From Acidobacteriota bacterium (GTDB lineage: Bacteria; Acidobacteriota; Terriglobia; Versatilivoradales; Versatilivoraceae): 64,000 nt of DNA. Every line of letters begins with the position of its first letter. The first letter of the stretch is position 1. The position numbers and the translations under genes were made by a program. The stretch lies in the NCBI GenBank assembly GCA_022826755.1, contig JAJDUG010000055.1, positions 1-64,000 of the forward strand, written 5' to 3'. This document shows, piece after piece, positions 1 to 8,637 of this stretch. The notes beneath the pieces are model-generated. The model had not been told where the DNA came from. It did not search any database and saw nothing but the letters and a program-made list of their open reading frames with translations.

Positions 1-3000
1 TTCGGAGAGAGTCAGCTCCGTCGGGGTAACCGATACCCCGGCCGTCTCGTCGTCGGTGATGGTCACGTCCACGTCCGAAACCGTAGCTCCGTTGTAGTCC
101 GTATCGGCGCTGGCTGACGTATGGCTGAAGGTCGCCGCATCATCCCGGGCATCGTCGTCCTGGGTGGCCGAAACCGTCACCGTCTGCGCTTGGCTCCAGT
201 CGGAGCCGGTGAAGGTCAGTTCCTGGTCATTGACGCCGACGTCCCCGTCACCACTGTGAGTGATGGTGATGGTCACGTCGTGGGACGGCTTCGAGGTCAA
301 GACAACCTCGTAGCTGTCGCTGCCTCCCTCGACAATGGCCAGCTCCGTCGGGGAGACCGAAACCCCGGCCGAATCGTCGTCGGTGACGGTCACGTCCACG
401 TCCGAAACCGTGATCCCGTTGTAGTCTCCGTCGGAACTGCTGGCAGCGTGGCTGAAGGTGGCCGCATCGTCCCGGGTATCGTCGTCCTGGGCGGCCGAAA
501 CCGTCACCGTCTGCGCTTGGCTCCAGTCGGAGCCGGTGAAGGTCAGTTCCTGGTCATCGACGCTGACGTCCCCGTCACCACTGTGAGTGGTGGTGATGGT
601 CACGTCGTGGGACGGCTTCGAGGCCAAGACAACCTCGTAGCTGTCGCTGCCTCCTTCGGCAATGGCCAGCTCCGTTGGCGCGATCGACACCCCGGCCGAA
701 TCGTCATCGGTCAGGCTCAGGGAAAGCGGCGCACTGTCCAGGTAGCCATCTGCGCTGGCGATGAGTCTTATCTCCTCCTCGCCCTCGGCAACAGGGTCGT
801 CGACGACGCTCAACTGCGCTTCACCCGAGGTTGCCCCTCCTTCAATGGTCAGCGCGGCTACGGTATAGTCGGTTCCGCTGGCAGCCTGACCGGAATGAGT
901 CAGGGTAATCGCCAGGTCCTCAGGAGGCTCGGCTCCGCTGGCAACGGCGGCGGTGACGGTTGCCGTCCCGTCCGGCTCCGAAACACCGGCCCCATCACTC
1001 GAGAGGGAAATCCTTGGCAGCGCCGGCGGCTCGTCGTTGTCACGGATGTTCACGGACACGCTGGACATGGACATGCCGGAACAACCCTCATCGGTACTGG
1101 ATGCCGTGTGGTCGATGGTTGCCCTGCCGTCGGTAGCGTCGTCATCCTCACCAGCCTCAATCGTTATTCGTTGGGGAATATTCCAGTTTCCGCTTGTGAA
1201 AGTGAGGGAGGACTTGTCCGCAGACAGGCTGGGATCGCCTGTCAGGTCGAGCGTGATGTTGACGCTCGCCTCAGGGCTTGTGGCCAATGCCACATCGTAA
1301 TATCCATCATTGCTCTCTCCTTCGTCGATGGTGAGACGGGTGGGGTTAACGGTTGCTGCGCAGCCGTCGGTATCGTCGTCGGCAACGTTGACCGTGACGC
1401 CAACGGCAGAGCCGCCGTAGGACGAGGGTGGGGTATTGGTAATCCTGGCCCTCCCCGTTGCCGTACCCGATTGCTCCGCCGCAAATACCTGAACGGCTTG
1501 ATCCCTTTCCCAGTTGGTCGTGTTGAAGGTGAGGGAGGATTTACTTATTTGCACCCTCGAGTCTCCTCCGGATTCGATTTCTACCGCGACGGTGACGGCA
1601 GCGCTCGGCCTCGTTTTCAGCCTGACGTCGTAGCTCTCTCCAGCAGTTCCTTCAGTAATGTCGAGTGTGTTGGGTGAGACGAAAAGACCTGGGCTCGAGA
1701 CGCGCCGTCTGACGCTGACTCGAACGGTGTCAGTCACGGCGCCAGCATCGGTATAGCCCGGGTTGGAGGCCGAAAGCGTGTAGGACGTGTCTTGAGTCGG
1801 GCTCACCCTGGTAGTTCCGGACTGGTCATCAACGGAAACCGACCCGACACCCTGGTCGATGGAGACAGCAGTGGCGTGGGTGGTGGTCCATTTCAGACCG
1901 GAATCTTCTCCTTCATTGATGGTCGAAGGCGACGCGGTGAAACTGTCCACGCTCGGCCGGTTCCAAGCAGTGACCGAGACCGTGGCGGTGGCTGCATCGG
2001 CGCCGGAATAGGCCGGATTCGAGGCTGTCAGTGTGTAGCTCGTGCTCTTGGAGGTGTTGGCTGTGGACGGTTGGGGAGGCGTAACCCTTCGACCTCCCTG
2101 GGCGCTGTCAACCGAAACCGTCCCGATACCCTGGTCGATGGAGGTGCCCGAGGCGTGGCTGGTAGCCCAGGTCAGCCTGGTGGTCTGCTGCGCTCTCAGA
2201 GTTGCGGGGCCGGCGCTGAAACTGTCCACGCTCGGGGGTCTCCACACGGTAACCGTTACACTGCAGGTGCCGGGATTGCCTCCTCCCGAGGCGGTGAACC
2301 GGTAGGTTGTGGAACTGGAGGTTTCAGCCGCGCCAGGCTGAGGAGGCGTAACGGTCTTGCCTCCCACCGGGCTGTCAACCGGAACCGTCCCGACGCCTTG
2401 GTCGATGGTGACGCTATCGGCGTTGGTGCTGTTCCAGCTCAGGGTTGAAGAACCGCCAAGTCGGATGTTGGTGTTATTGGCCCCGCAGGAAATGGCCGTC
2501 GCCTCCACGGTTACCGAGGTGCTGTTCAGGTTGTAGCCGTCGTAGCGAGAATCGCTGCTGTCCACGTCGTAAGTGATGGTCGTGCTCCCTGCGCTCTTCC
2601 CGGTTACTTTGAAAGCCTGCGCCGTGTTCCAGTTGCCGGTACTGAAGCTCTTGGATCCGGTTACCGCAGTGGTGGCGGTGGCCTGACTGGATGCGTCAAT
2701 GCTTACGGTACCGCTGGGTTTACTGCTCAGACGCGGGCTGTAGTAGGTCTTGGTCTGGCCGACGAGTACCCCTACATGCGATGGAGGTTGGGTGATCCCG
2801 GCCGGCGCCTGCAGAACCGTCACCGGAAGGCTGTCGATGGCCAGTCCCTGATAATTGAAATCTTCACTGGTGGCTGAGTGGCTGATGGTTGCGCCGGTGC
2901 TGGTGGCGCCAGAGGCGACAGAAACGGTAAAGCTCTGGGTACTGTTCCAGGTTCCGACATAAAACGTCCGCGAGGAAGGAGATACGCGGACATCGCTCCG

Positions 3001-3555
3001 GTTGCTAGAGGCCCAGACGGTCACCGACGCGGTTGGTTCCTCGGTCAAGGACACACTGTAGTTGCCGGATTTCCCCTTTCGAATGGAGAGGCCGGAGGAG
3101 GGACTGATGTTGACTTCGTGGCTGGGGACAAATTGGTCCAGTACGGTCACGGTCAGGCTCGAAAAGCCTTCGGCAACAGCCGCCCTCGCCTCTGCCGCTA
3201 CCCCCCGGTTTTCGGAAGGCGCGCGAACGGAATGACTCACGGTGGCCACGTCATCGTCGGCATCGGCATCCTTGATCGCTTCCACCGTGATCGTTCGGGG
3301 GCTGTCCCAGTCGTCCGCAGAAAAAGCGAGCGAATCGGGTTTGACCCTGACGTCGCTGTTGGTTGTCTTAATATCCAGGGTGATTTCGGCAGACGGTGGC
3401 GCATCCAGATGCACCTTGTAGGAGCCTTCTTCACCCTCGTCGATAGTCAGGCTCGACTTTGAAATGCGTATCTGCGCCGTGGCTTCGCCGACCATTAGCG
3501 CCAGTCCCAGGCAGATCCATGTTCCGGTGACCGTCAGCCGGTACTTGTGTTCCAT
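1..3555 (-). CDS. Calx-beta / Ig-like repeat surface protein (3' end beyond window)
   Basis: The minus strand is open from an ATG at 3555 to the window edge (1185 residues seen), so the C terminus is missing. The start is preceded by GGGAGGGGG. The protein begins with a signal peptide (TGTWICLGLALMVGEATAQ). Two divergent Calx-beta-like modules follow, then about residues 350-620 hold three Ig-like repeats built on SIDQGVG...VSPTQxTSYTLSAS. From about 620 to the edge are Calx-beta modules with the repeated core DDDSAGVSVSPTELAIVEGG and ITHSGDGDV. The last units are almost identical tandem copies. I checked the frame at five places and found no interruption. By analogy with Calx-beta adhesins it is probably an extracellular Ca2+-binding or adhesive protein; that role is inferred. 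It is transcribed in the same direction as the trb operon, downstream of the intron. Confidence 0.88.
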   Translation of the reverse strand, partial: MEHKYRLTVTGTWICLGLALMVGEATAQIRISKSSLTIDEGEEGSYKVHLDAPPSAEITLDIKTTNSDVRVKPDSLAFSADDWDSPRTITVEAIKDADADDDVATVSHSVRAPSENRGVAAEARAAVAEGFSSLTVTVLDQFVPSHEVNISPSSGLSIRKGKSGNYSVSLTEEPTASVTVWASSNRSDVRVSPSSRTFYVGTWNSTQSFTVSVASGATSTGATISHSATSEDFNYQGLAIDSLPVTVLQAPAGITQPPSHVGVLVGQTKTYYSPRLSSKPSGTVSIDASSQATATTAVTGSKSFSTGNWNTAQAFKVTGKSAGSTTITYDVDSSDSRYDGYNLNSTSVTVEATAISCGANNTNIRLGGSSTLSWNSTNADSVTIDQGVGTVPVDSPVGGKTVTPPQPGAAETSSSTTYRFTASGGGNPGTCSVTVTVWRPPSVDSFSAGPATLRAQQTTRLTWATSHASGTSIDQGIGTVSVDSAQGGRRVTPPQPSTANTSKSTSYTLTASNPAYSGADAATATVSVTAWNRPSVDSFTASPSTINEGEDSGLKWTTTHATAVSIDQGVGSVSVDDQSGTTRVSPTQDTSYTLSASNPGYTDAGAVTDTVRVSVRRRVSSPGLFVSPNTLDITEGTAGESYDVRLKTRPSAAVTVAVEIESGGDSRVQISKSSLTFNTTNWERDQAVQVFAAEQSGTATGRARITNTPPSSYGGSAVGVTVNVADDDTDGCAATVNPTRLTIDEGESNDGYYDVALATSPEASVNITLDLTGDPSLSADKSSLTFTSGNWNIPQRITIEAGEDDDATDGRATIDHTASSTDEGCSGMSMSSVSVNIRDNDEPPALPRISLSSDGAGVSEPDGTATVTAAVASGAEPPEDLAITLTHSGQAASGTDYTVAALTIEGGATSGEAQLSVVDDPVAEGEEEIRLIASADGYLDSAPLSLSLTDDDSAGVSIAPTELAIAEGGSDSYEVVLASKPSHDVTITTTHSGDGDVSVDDQELTFTGSDWSQAQTVTVSAAQDDDTRDDAATFSHAASSSDGDYNGITVSDVDVTVTDDDSAGVSVSPTELAIVEGGSDSYEVVLTSKPSHDVTITITHSGDGDVGVNDQELTFTGSDWSQAQTVTVSATQDDDARDDAATFSHTSASADTDYNGATVSDVDVTITDDETAGVSVTPTELTLSE
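121..774 (-). repeat. Tandem 327-bp (109-aa) Calx-beta coding repeats
   Basis: Two adjacent near-identical units start at 121 and 448. Landmarks such as GTCAGTTCCTGGTCAT recur at 215 and 542, giving an exact 327-bp period that keeps frame. The sequence at 1-120 matches the end of the same unit, so the array continues past the left edge. Confidence 0.85.
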
Positions 3556-3937
3556 GACCCCCTCCCATCCATCTGCAGGCGGAAGCCTTTCGTCGCCATC
3601 CAATTCCTTGCGCGAGGAAATGCCGTGAGAGGGAGGTCGGCTTCATGGAATGTCAGGGCCCAACAAAAGGCAGTCCGCACCTACTTGACCACCGCTCCGG
3701 CCGGAATCAGCCGGGCGCTGATCTCGACGGTTTAACGGAATCTCAACCGTCGCTTTTCATTGTCGAGGGAGTCCAGATACGAGGGAGATTGACTGCGATC
3801 AGGTCTCAGTCCGGCTTCATGGGAAACCTGATTTCCTACTGCGTCCGGGTGCAACTGGCAAAGAAAGTCGTTCCACCACAATAGGCTCAATGATCCGCGA
3901 GGCTCATCAACACGCCCTGCCCCAACGGGATTGGCTT
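3556..3937. other. Gene-free leader of the Calx-beta gene
   Basis: 382 bp between the start of the Calx-beta gene and the left arm of the intron-bearing palindrome. It holds the purine-rich ribosome site directly before 3555. I see no convincing sigma-70 promoter, RNA gene or conserved coding frame; the short open frames here lack family similarity. Confidence 0.5.
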
Positions 3938-3953
3938 CTAGCCCGCATATCTC
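3938..3953. repeat. Left arm of inverted repeat flanking the group II intron
   Basis: CTAGCCCGCATATCTC here is the reverse complement, with one mismatch, of GAGAAATGCGGGCTAG at 5971-5986. With the intron removed the two arms would lie about 50 bp apart and form a palindrome. It may be the end of a small insertion element or a terminator-like hairpin. Confidence 0.6.
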
Positions 3954-4090
3954 GCCAGGTCGCACCCCCTGGGTAGAGTCGAGGGGAGGCGCGCCTGCCT
4001 TAGATCGAGGGAGTCGCTGTTGCCGGCGGCTTTCGCCACTCGCCGGTGCCTCAATCTCGCTCTTAGCCGCGTTTCCTCGCCCCCGCTCGT

Positions 4091-4125
4091 CAAACCGGAC
4101 GTGCCGTTTTCCGGCATCCGGCTTT
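4091..4125 (-). ncRNA. Group II intron domain V
   Basis: The minus strand reads AAAGCCGGATGCCGGAAAA then CGGCACGTCCGGTTTG. This is a hairpin with lower stem AAAGCCGGA/TCCGGTTT, the catalytic AGC triad, a two-base bulge and a GAAA tetraloop. Size and layout match the ~34-nt catalytic domain V, and it lies just 3' of the reverse transcriptase stop as expected. Confidence 0.88.
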
Positions 4126-4134
4126 CAGTCGGGA

Positions 4135-5493
4135 TCATGCCTTCGCCCACGGAAAGCTCTTCGTCCTCGTCACCAGGCGAGTCAGGCCGTACTGCTGCCA
4201 CAGCCGCTCGTCCGGAAAGCGCACCGTTTCCCCGGACCTTACCTTGTGCCGCCGACAGAGCCACTGTCGCAGCCGCCGACTCGCGTGGCGATCGATCGCT
4301 CGATAGGCCGGGCTCACCTGCCCCAGGTTGAAGTAGTTGGCCCACCCCGTCATCATCCGGTTCAGGCCCTCTACCATCTGGCCCGGCAACAGAATCCCAT
4401 TCCTCGGCGCCGTCCACTCGCTGATCTTGCGGCAGATGCCTTGAACGCTCGCCGGGCTGGGTCGGGTCCCGATGTAGGCCCCCTTCCCCTTATGGCGATA
4501 GTTGCGTCCAATCCGGTATCCCAGAAACTCCAGCGCTTCCTCCGGACACCGCAAGCATCGGGTCTTCCGCTCGTTGACCGGTAGCTTCAACTCCTCCATG
4601 ATCCGCTTGACCGCCTCCAGCATCTCTGCCCCGGCAGCCTTGCCCACCACACAGAAGTCATCCGCATAGTTGACGATCTCCCCGCGGAAGCGCCGGGCAT
4701 ACCCCAGCACCTTCCAGCCCAACACGAAGCGCCTCATGTAGAGATTGCTCAGCAGCGGTGAGATCGGGGCTCCCTGCGGCGTCCCCTTCCGCTGCCTCCG
4801 CCCACGGTTCCGGCGGCGCTTGCCTCCTTTCCCGTCGTCCTCCTCCACCGGCATCTCCAGCCATGCCTTGATCCACTTCAGCATCCTCCCGTCACTCACC
4901 CGACGGGCAACGCTCTCGATCAACTCCGCATGCGGTATCTCGCCGAAGTAGTTGGTCAGATCTCCGTCGACTACCTCGTGGTGTCCCCTCTCCAGGAGCC
5001 CACGCACTCGGCCCACTGCGTCTTTGGCACTCCGCCCCGGTCGATAGCCATACTGCTCCGGTTGCAGGTCCGCTTCAAAGATCGGCTCCAACACCAACAA
5101 CGCCGAACTCTGCGCTACCCGGTCCCGTATGCACGGTATGCCTAACGGCCGATACTTCCCAGGCTGTTTCTTCGGGATCAGTACCTGCCTCACCGCCTTC
5201 GGCTCGTAGGTCCCTTCCCTCAGGTCCCGCGCCAGTTCCCCCAGCCAGCCCTCCACTCCCTGCGCCTCGATGTCCTTGAAACTCTCCCCGTCCACCCCGG
5301 CCGATCCGCCATTACCACGGACCCGATCCCAGGCTTCCCTCAGAAAGTCCTTCCGCCACACCTTGTCGGCCAGCGCGTGAAACCGCCGCTTGGGGTCCTC
5401 CTTCGCTTTCGCATGCAGCACGGTCTGGAGTTTCCGAACCCGCTCTGACCCTGTTAGACCTCTGTCAGTGGCCACGCCCTGCCTCCATTCCAT
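4135..5493 (-). CDS. ltrA: Group II intron-encoded reverse transcriptase/maturase
   Basis: A 452-aa protein for reverse transcription and intron splicing. An N-terminal segment (GNGGSAGVDG, about residue 60) and RT blocks (IPKKQPGKYRPLGIP, GDLTNYFGEIPH, GTPQGAPISPLLSN) precede the catalytic motif NYADDFCVVG near residue 276. The C-terminal part (residues 350-450) is the maturase/GIIM domain, with the conserved pattern GLNRMMTGWANYFNLG. There is no obvious HNH endonuclease domain after it. The ATG at 5493 opens MEWRQGVATDRGLTGSERV, a typical family start. The gene lies inside intron domain IV, with domain V directly downstream. It appears full length. Confidence 0.95.
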   Translation of the reverse strand: MEWRQGVATDRGLTGSERVRKLQTVLHAKAKEDPKRRFHALADKVWRKDFLREAWDRVRGNGGSAGVDGESFKDIEAQGVEGWLGELARDLREGTYEPKAVRQVLIPKKQPGKYRPLGIPCIRDRVAQSSALLVLEPIFEADLQPEQYGYRPGRSAKDAVGRVRGLLERGHHEVVDGDLTNYFGEIPHAELIESVARRVSDGRMLKWIKAWLEMPVEEDDGKGGKRRRNRGRRQRKGTPQGAPISPLLSNLYMRRFVLGWKVLGYARRFRGEIVNYADDFCVVGKAAGAEMLEAVKRIMEELKLPVNERKTRCLRCPEEALEFLGYRIGRNYRHKGKGAYIGTRPSPASVQGICRKISEWTAPRNGILLPGQMVEGLNRMMTGWANYFNLGQVSPAYRAIDRHASRRLRQWLCRRHKVRSGETVRFPDERLWQQYGLTRLVTRTKSFPWAKA

Positions 5494-5950
5494 GCCGCTC
5501 CCAACTCAAGGCCCCTTCCCTCCACGGACATTACTCCGCTTCTACGGTACTACGGGCCTCTCCGCCACCCTGCAGGCCCGGTCTGCCCCTCCCGGGGTCC
5601 CGGTTTGGTGTGTGCCTCCCCTCCTGCAGGGCTTCCCGTGTTGCCACCTTCTTCCTCTTCCATGCGTGCCGACGTCACTACCCCGGCGGGTCCACAAGGG
5701 TGCACGTGTCGCTCGCTTCCCCCTCCGGCTCCGGCCTTCCCCATATCTCAGGTGGGTCGGCTCCCACATCGCCCGTTTCGAGGCCTGCTCGACGTTCACT
5801 CGCGTTCCGGCCCGCATGGTCGCTGAACCGCCTCAAGCGGCCCTTTGACACCAAGGAGCTTCAGACCATATCGTTGCCTCCATGATCCGCCCTGGCTGCT
5901 ACCAACCGGAGCGACAGTTGTTGGACGGGTTTCGCACCCGTTAGAAGAAG

Positions 5951-5967
5951 GCGCCTTTCCACGGCGC
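5951..5967 (-). terminator. Hairpin downstream of trbB, possible Rho-independent terminator
   Basis: On the minus strand GCGCC-GTGGAAA-GGCGC is followed by CTTCTTCTAA. It lies 16 bp after the trbB stop and 13 bp before the intron 5' end. The U tract is interrupted, so termination strength is uncertain. It would end the trb transcript and may be the structure the intron targeted. Confidence 0.5.
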
Positions 5968-5970
5968 ACT

Positions 5971-5986
5971 GAGAAATGCGGGCTAG
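5971..5986. repeat. Right arm of inverted repeat flanking the group II intron
   Basis: GAGAAATGCGGGCTAG, partner of 3938-3953. The trbB stop codon (5983-5985) lies inside this arm, so the repeat touches the end of the coding sequence. Confidence 0.6.
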
Positions 5987-6948
5987 TGTTCTGTCCGAGG
6001 CTGTCCTCTCCAAATGGTCTTCACGTCCCAGCAGTCAGTGGCGGCATCGTAACCCTCTACAAACAGGGCCTCCTCCGCAAACCGCAAACCCTCGTACCGC
6101 GTCATCTGAACCACCATGCGGACCCCGTCGACGATGCTGCGGCAGGTCACGCTCCAGGGAAGCCGGCCGGTTGCCTGGGCGGCGCAACTGGCAAGCCTCG
6201 CCAGAGCCGTTTGGGCGCTATTGGCATGGATCGTCGTCAACGACCCGCCGTGGCCGGTATTGAGGGCTTGCAAGAGGTCCGCGGCTTCCCCGCCGCGGAC
6301 CTCGCCCATGACGATGTGATCCGGCCGGTGGCGCAGCGCATGTCGTACCAGGTTCCGAATCGTCACCGTGTCCTTGAGTCCGCGAGCCTCGAATCGAAGA
6401 CAGTTGCTGCGTTGAATGCGCAACTCCAGCACATCTTCTATGGTGATAATGCGCTCGTTCTCGGGCAACAAGCCGATCAGAGCATTGAGAAGGGTCGTTT
6501 TTCCGCTCCCGGTCCCTCCGGACACCAGGATGTTCTGGCGCGCCCGCAGCGTATTGGCGGCTTCATGCAGAATCTCTTTGGCCAATACACCCTGGCGCAC
6601 CAGATCGTCCGTCGAGAAAGACCGCCCCCCGAAACGCCTTACCGTGATGGCTACAATCGGACTGGCTGGAGGCATGCAGATCGCCACCCGGGAGCCATCG
6701 TCCAGCCGGGCATCCACCAGGGGCGAGAGAGCGGGATCCAGGCCCAGGGGACGAGCAATATGGATAGCGGCCCGCCCCAAGGCTTTGGAATCGAGGTCCG
6801 GCGCCGGCCAAGGATCCAGTTGCCCATCCTTCTCGATCCAGACGTTGCCCGGACCGTTGATCATGATTTCGCTGACCTGCTGATCCTCAAGCGCCCTCTC
6901 CAGTCCCGGCAGCAAAGGCTTGAGCATTTCGATTCCACTGGCGTTCAT
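5983..6948 (-). CDS. trbB: TrbB, VirB11-family secretion ATPase
   Basis: A 321-aa hexameric traffic ATPase that energises pilus assembly and transfer at the inner membrane. Walker A GGTGSGKT lies near residue 144, followed by the Asp box ITIEDVLEL. Walker B HIVMGEVRGGEA lies near 213 and the His box HGGSLTTIHAN near 235. Length matches TrbB (about 320). It starts 29 bp after trbF and is the last gene of the operon, whereas trbB opens the trb operon of RP4 and Ti plasmids. The C terminus looks complete, although the stop lies within the inverted repeat that flanks the intron. Confidence 0.95.
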   Translation of the reverse strand: MNASGIEMLKPLLPGLERALEDQQVSEIMINGPGNVWIEKDGQLDPWPAPDLDSKALGRAAIHIARPLGLDPALSPLVDARLDDGSRVAICMPPASPIVAITVRRFGGRSFSTDDLVRQGVLAKEILHEAANTLRARQNILVSGGTGSGKTTLLNALIGLLPENERIITIEDVLELRIQRSNCLRFEARGLKDTVTIRNLVRHALRHRPDHIVMGEVRGGEAADLLQALNTGHGGSLTTIHANSAQTALARLASCAAQATGRLPWSVTCRSIVDGVRMVVQMTRYEGLRFAEEALFVEGYDAATDCWDVKTIWRGQPRTEH

Positions 6949-6976
6949 GGGGTGACATCCCTTGTTGGTTCCGTTG

Positions 6977-7636
6977 TCATTCCGATACCAGAGCCCGATC
7001 GGCCTGCAGGTAGGTGACGACGATGCCCATCGGGTTGTGGACCATCAAGTCGGGGGGGATTCGGCTGATGTAGGAAAATTGCAGGGAAAGAGACCACTTT
7101 TCCCGCCCCACTTCTTTTTCCTGCCGGATGCGCACCATTTCAAAGTCGGCGGTCGCTCCATGGGGCGGCGACCGATTGGCATGGATGCGCAGAACGATGT
7201 TCTCGACTTTGCTCTCCTCCGGAGCCGCCCGAGCCGCCACCAGCGCAATATTCCTGTTTTCGTCCTGGAATGCGGCATTGGCCAGGTCGGTGGTCAGAAA
7301 GCGCAGGCTGCGGGTCCAGTGTTGCTGTACCGTGGCAGCCCGGCGGGAGTAGTGGTCGTGGATGAAGCGATTCAAGAAGTACTTGGTGGTAGGATCGAGA
7401 GGGTCGGACTTGGCCTCGACTGCCTTGTATTGCAGAGCTTCGGCCCGGCCGACCTCGTCCACGCGCACCACGATAGGGCGGGGCATCTCCCGAAAACCCA
7501 GGCGCACCACTACCACCGCCAGCAAGAGTGCAAGTCCGCCAAGCCCCATGGAGAGAAGGCGCAGGTGACGATTGGAGGTCACGGTTTCGCCCCAGATTTC
7601 AGCATATTCACGGTCTGTGTCTTTGGAGGGCATCAT
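6977..7636 (-). CDS. trbF: TrbF, VirB8-like inner-membrane T4SS component
   Basis: A 219-aa bitopic protein. It has a short cytosolic N terminus, one membrane segment at about 28-48 (LLSMGLGGLALLLAVVVV) and a periplasmic VirB8-like domain. In the family this protein nucleates the channel. The sequence DREYAEIWGETVTSNRHLR before the membrane span is characteristic of TrbF. Its start overlaps the trbL stop by 4 bp (ATGA), indicating translational coupling. Confidence 0.9.
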   Translation of the reverse strand: MMPSKDTDREYAEIWGETVTSNRHLRLLSMGLGGLALLLAVVVVRLGFREMPRPIVVRVDEVGRAEALQYKAVEAKSDPLDPTTKYFLNRFIHDHYSRRAATVQQHWTRSLRFLTTDLANAAFQDENRNIALVAARAAPEESKVENIVLRIHANRSPPHGATADFEMVRIRQEKEVGREKWSLSLQFSYISRIPPDLMVHNPMGIVVTYLQADRALVSE

Positions 7637-8625
7637 CGCCTGGGACCAGCTCTCGATTGACTCCTGGCAGCTTTACCGGCCCGATGGATGGTGGCGGAAA
7701 AACTCCCGGCTCCAATGAAGCCGGCGCCTGAAATCAGTAGTGAAGCCATCTCTCCCACTTTGCAGGCCGCCAGGATTCCGGCGGCGCAAAGAGGGAGGAG
7801 AATCAGCGACCAGTAAACGACCGCGGCGAAGTTGTCCAGGGGCGGGGAATGGCTGAAAGTGGTGACGTAACCCAGTCCGACGCCGCCCCATATTCGAAGG
7901 ATGGCTCCCGCGATTGCAGCGTAGAGAGAATAGGTAAGCACCGTCCGAAACCAACCCCAGAAGAGGAAGGCCATTGGTTCGAATACCAGCCAGGGGATGA
8001 ACATGGGGCCGAGCAGAATAGAGATGGATACGGCCAGGTGCCCCCAGAGAACTTGCGCATAGGTGATGAAGAACAGGGCCAGCAGGAGCAGGCCGAAAAA
8101 GACGAACGCTACCGACGGAACTGCCTGTGTGGCTGCGGCATATGCCGTGGAGGGCGACAGATCCTGGAAATCGATCCGCTGCCAGGCCTCCAGAATGGCG
8201 CTGCCCTGCTGGGTGAACAGGGTACTGAGCTCGGTGTGCATCCCGGAGACGATGTCGGAGACGAACATGTTTTGCAGCCAGATTCCCTGTTCCACCACGA
8301 TCTGAGGAAACGTAGAGGTGGTGTGAGGCAGAGTCTGCGTGTAGTAGTGCAGCATGGTCTTGGGAATACTCAGAACAATGACGAGCTTCACCATCTCCCA
8401 GGGATTGAAGGTGCCGCTGAAGGCTGCCTGCAACCCGGCCCAACTCACCGCAATGGTGGCTATTGCCAACCACAGTTCGTCGCCCGCCTGGATAATGCCG
8501 GGCGAAGCCGCACCCACAACGTCATCCAGCACCCTGTCGAGGAAACCCTTGAAATTCTGTTGCTGTTCCTCGGGGATAATCGCCGGAACATTGGGATCGA
8601 TTGATTGTGGGGGACGGAGTTGCAT
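7633..8625 (-). CDS. trbL: TrbL, VirB6-like polytopic membrane protein
   Basis: A 330-aa multi-spanning inner-membrane protein. A long N-terminal soluble part includes LDDVVGAASPGIIQAGDELW. Five or six hydrophobic segments lie between about residues 55 and 300, among them VAFVFFGLLLLALFFITYAQVL and VSISILLGPMFIPWLVF, the latter typical of TrbL. It sits between trbJ (12-bp gap) and trbF (4-bp overlap). In the family it forms part of the inner-membrane channel. It is shorter than RP4 TrbL, mostly through lack of a long C-terminal tail. Confidence 0.9.
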   Translation of the reverse strand: MQLRPPQSIDPNVPAIIPEEQQQNFKGFLDRVLDDVVGAASPGIIQAGDELWLAIATIAVSWAGLQAAFSGTFNPWEMVKLVIVLSIPKTMLHYYTQTLPHTTSTFPQIVVEQGIWLQNMFVSDIVSGMHTELSTLFTQQGSAILEAWQRIDFQDLSPSTAYAAATQAVPSVAFVFFGLLLLALFFITYAQVLWGHLAVSISILLGPMFIPWLVFEPMAFLFWGWFRTVLTYSLYAAIAGAILRIWGGVGLGYVTTFSHSPPLDNFAAVVYWSLILLPLCAAGILAACKVGEMASLLISGAGFIGAGSFSATIHRAGKAARSQSRAGPRR

Positions 8626-8637
8626 GAGATCGGATCC

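Larger units (their letters stand above)
3973..5937 (-). mobile_element. Group II intron (retroelement), complete
   Basis: A ribozyme retroelement of about 1.97 kb on the minus strand. The 5' end is placed at GTGCGAAACCCG (5937 downwards), which fits the group II 5' consensus GTGYG. The intron-encoded protein is at 4135-5493. Domain V lies at 4091-4125, followed by a domain VI-like region. The 3' end is placed near 3973 at CTCGACTCTAC; this boundary is approximate by several bases. The 5' exon is the trbB 3' flank. A GC hairpin followed by CTTCTTCTAA ends 13 bp before the insertion point, resembling the terminator targeting of class C introns. The class itself cannot be fixed by eye. Retrohoming competence is plausible because the reverse transcriptase and domain V both look intact. 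Confidence 0.82.

Noticed and set aside
121-774. Regular repeats as a CRISPR array
   Set aside because: The units are 327 bp, in frame and protein-coding, without spacer structure.
121-1677. 518-codon open frame on the plus strand
   Set aside because: It mirrors the Calx-beta repeats on the minus strand and has no family of its own.
3961-3970. GGTCGCAC (minus strand GTGCGACC), resembling a group II intron 5' end
   Set aside because: It lies in the proposed 3' exon, and no second domain V or reverse transcriptase follows. It is probably part of the palindrome.
5542-5848. Overlapping open frames in both strands 5' of the intron reverse transcriptase
   Set aside because: This region is the structured intron RNA (domains I-IV); open frames there are incidental.
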